Positions 63,253 to 64,000 of a DNA stretch of 64,000 nt are shown in pieces. Each line of letters begins with the position of its first letter. Position 1 is the first letter of the stretch. The notes below the pieces were generated by a model that saw only the letters and a list, made by a program, of their open reading frames with translations, did no database searches and was not told where the DNA came from. Location of the stretch: positions 62,001 through 126,000 of the forward strand of contig NZ_FQWQ01000004.1 in NCBI RefSeq assembly GCF_900129725.1, written 5' to 3'. The translations under genes and the position numbers were made by a program. The stretch is from Chryseolinea serpens. Lineage in GTDB: Bacteria > Bacteroidota > Bacteroidia > Cytophagales > Cyclobacteriaceae.

Positions 63253-64000
63253 TTACAGGTTTTCCAGGAATTGAATCAATTTGGTTTTGTCATCGGCCGA
63301 AAGGCTCACATACCGGTCTTTCACTTGCGCAGCCTCACCGCCATGCAAGAGGATGGCCTCTTCAATGCTTCCCGCTCTTCCATCGTGCAACAAGAAATAT
63401 TTTCCGCCTTGAGAATTTTTTGAGAGCCCCAGACCCCACAACGGTGGTGTTCGCCATTCGTAGGTTTTTGCAGATCCTTCTGTGTAGCCATCGTCCAGTC
63501 CGGGCCCCATGTCGTGGAGCAACAAGTCGCTGTAAGGGGCAAAGACTTTATGGGCCAATGCGTTGATCGAAGAATTTCCTGTTTTCATCTCCGGCCGGTG
63601 GCATTTGGCGCAGCCTGTTGTGCTGAAGATCTGTGCACCCGAAACGAGTTCGTCTTTTTCACCACGGGCGATGGGGGCTTTTAATGTTTTCAGATAGAAC
63701 ACCACATCATTGACGCGCTGGTTGGGAATTTCGGGGTCGGTCTCCAGTCCTGAGTAAGTGTCGTAGGGTTCGTAGGTGGTAGTGATGCCAATGTCCTGAT
63801 TGTAGGCCGTCACGGTCTGTTGAAGGAGGTCATACGTAGCGCCCTTTTTGCCAAACCTGCCGATATATTTTTCATCCTTTTCAACGCTGCCTTCGCGGGG
63901 CGTAACATATCCCTTCAACCTGATCCAGTTGGCCACGCCGCTGATGCCGTCACCATCCAGATCGTCGGGGTCGGCCCAGCTCAGAATTTCTTCGTCGGCC
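63253..64000 (-). CDS. Di-haem oxidoreductase family (DUF1111) cytochrome, C-terminal part
   Basis: The frame is open to the right window edge, so the N-terminus is missing; about 248 residues are seen. Visible features are DPDDLDGDGISGVANW, typical of the DUF1111 di-haem family, and a haem c motif GCAKCH followed by a long region with LLHDMGPGLDDGY, WRTPPLWGLG and LLHDGRAGSIEEAILLHGGEA, all standard for these proteins. It is periplasmic by family. It is first of the three visible genes in the operon; in Bacteroidota and Proteobacteria such genes often accompany imelysin-type iron-uptake genes, which would lie beyond this window. Confidence 0.85.
   Translation of the reverse strand, partial: ADEEILSWADPDDLDGDGISGVANWIRLKGYVTPREGSVEKDEKYIGRFGKKGATYDLLQQTVTAYNQDIGITTTYEPYDTYSGLETDPEIPNQRVNDVVFYLKTLKAPIARGEKDELVSGAQIFSTTGCAKCHRPEMKTGNSSINALAHKVFAPYSDLLLHDMGPGLDDGYTEGSAKTYEWRTPPLWGLGLSKNSQGGKYFLLHDGRAGSIEEAILLHGGEAAQVKDRYVSLSADDKTKLIQFLENL

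Overview
The window looks like chromosome from a Bacteroidota bacterium, most likely a Cytophagales (Chryseolinea/Ohtaekwangia-like) soil or freshwater organism. The pointers are a type IX secretion C-terminal sorting tail, two SusC/SusD outer-membrane uptake pairs, a SusE-like lipoprotein, DUF2911, DUF5690 and STM3941 family proteins, NtrC-type regulators carrying the GAFTDA variant, and moderate GC. No rRNA or tRNA gene and no intact insertion sequence was seen. The taxon is an inference from gene content only.

Layout. 0-4 kb: end of a T9SS-exported adhesin-like protein, then an AraC regulator and a short-chain dehydrogenase. 4.1-11.3 kb: a six-gene operon (hyfB, C, E, F, G, I order) for a complex I / group-4 hydrogenase-like membrane complex whose NiFe and proximal FeS ligands are mostly missing while the ion-pump subunits look intact. 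12-16.3 kb: a two-gene heavy-metal RND efflux pump. 16.5-20.5 kb: AraC regulator, DHFR-like reductase, DUF5690 transporter and PHP phosphatase. 20.5-24.4 kb: a gene-poor, AT-richer accessory stretch with small membrane proteins, two orphan terminators and a surface fibre-like protein. 25-33.4 kb: SusC-SusD-SusE-like genes plus a large secreted zinc metalloprotease, suggesting peptide use. 33.5-41 kb: two histidine kinases, an NtrC regulator, a DUF2911 protein, a lipid kinase and acyl carrier protein. 41-46 kb: conserved housekeeping genes (LpxH-like, FtsH, RsfS, BirA).

46-54 kb is the most irregular part. Two arrays of a previously unexplained repeat of about 227 bp with inverted ends lie in opposite orientation and bracket about 6.4 kb. 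Next to the left array is an acyl-carrier-like ORF that appears circularly permuted: it starts at the phosphopantetheine serine and stops at the residue that would precede it. Between the arrays lie a kinase/receiver pair, a TfoX-like protein, a frameshifted Crp/Fnr gene and a flavin oxidoreductase; a GIY-YIG nuclease sits inside the right array. 54-64 kb: a second SusC/SusD pair divergent from a TetR gene with a perfect operator-like palindrome between them, a secreted phosphodiesterase, and a porin / Tat-exported Rieske / di-haem cytochrome operon that runs off the right edge.

The best candidates for new biology are the redox-ligand-less Hyf-like complex, the repeat family and the permuted acyl carrier protein.
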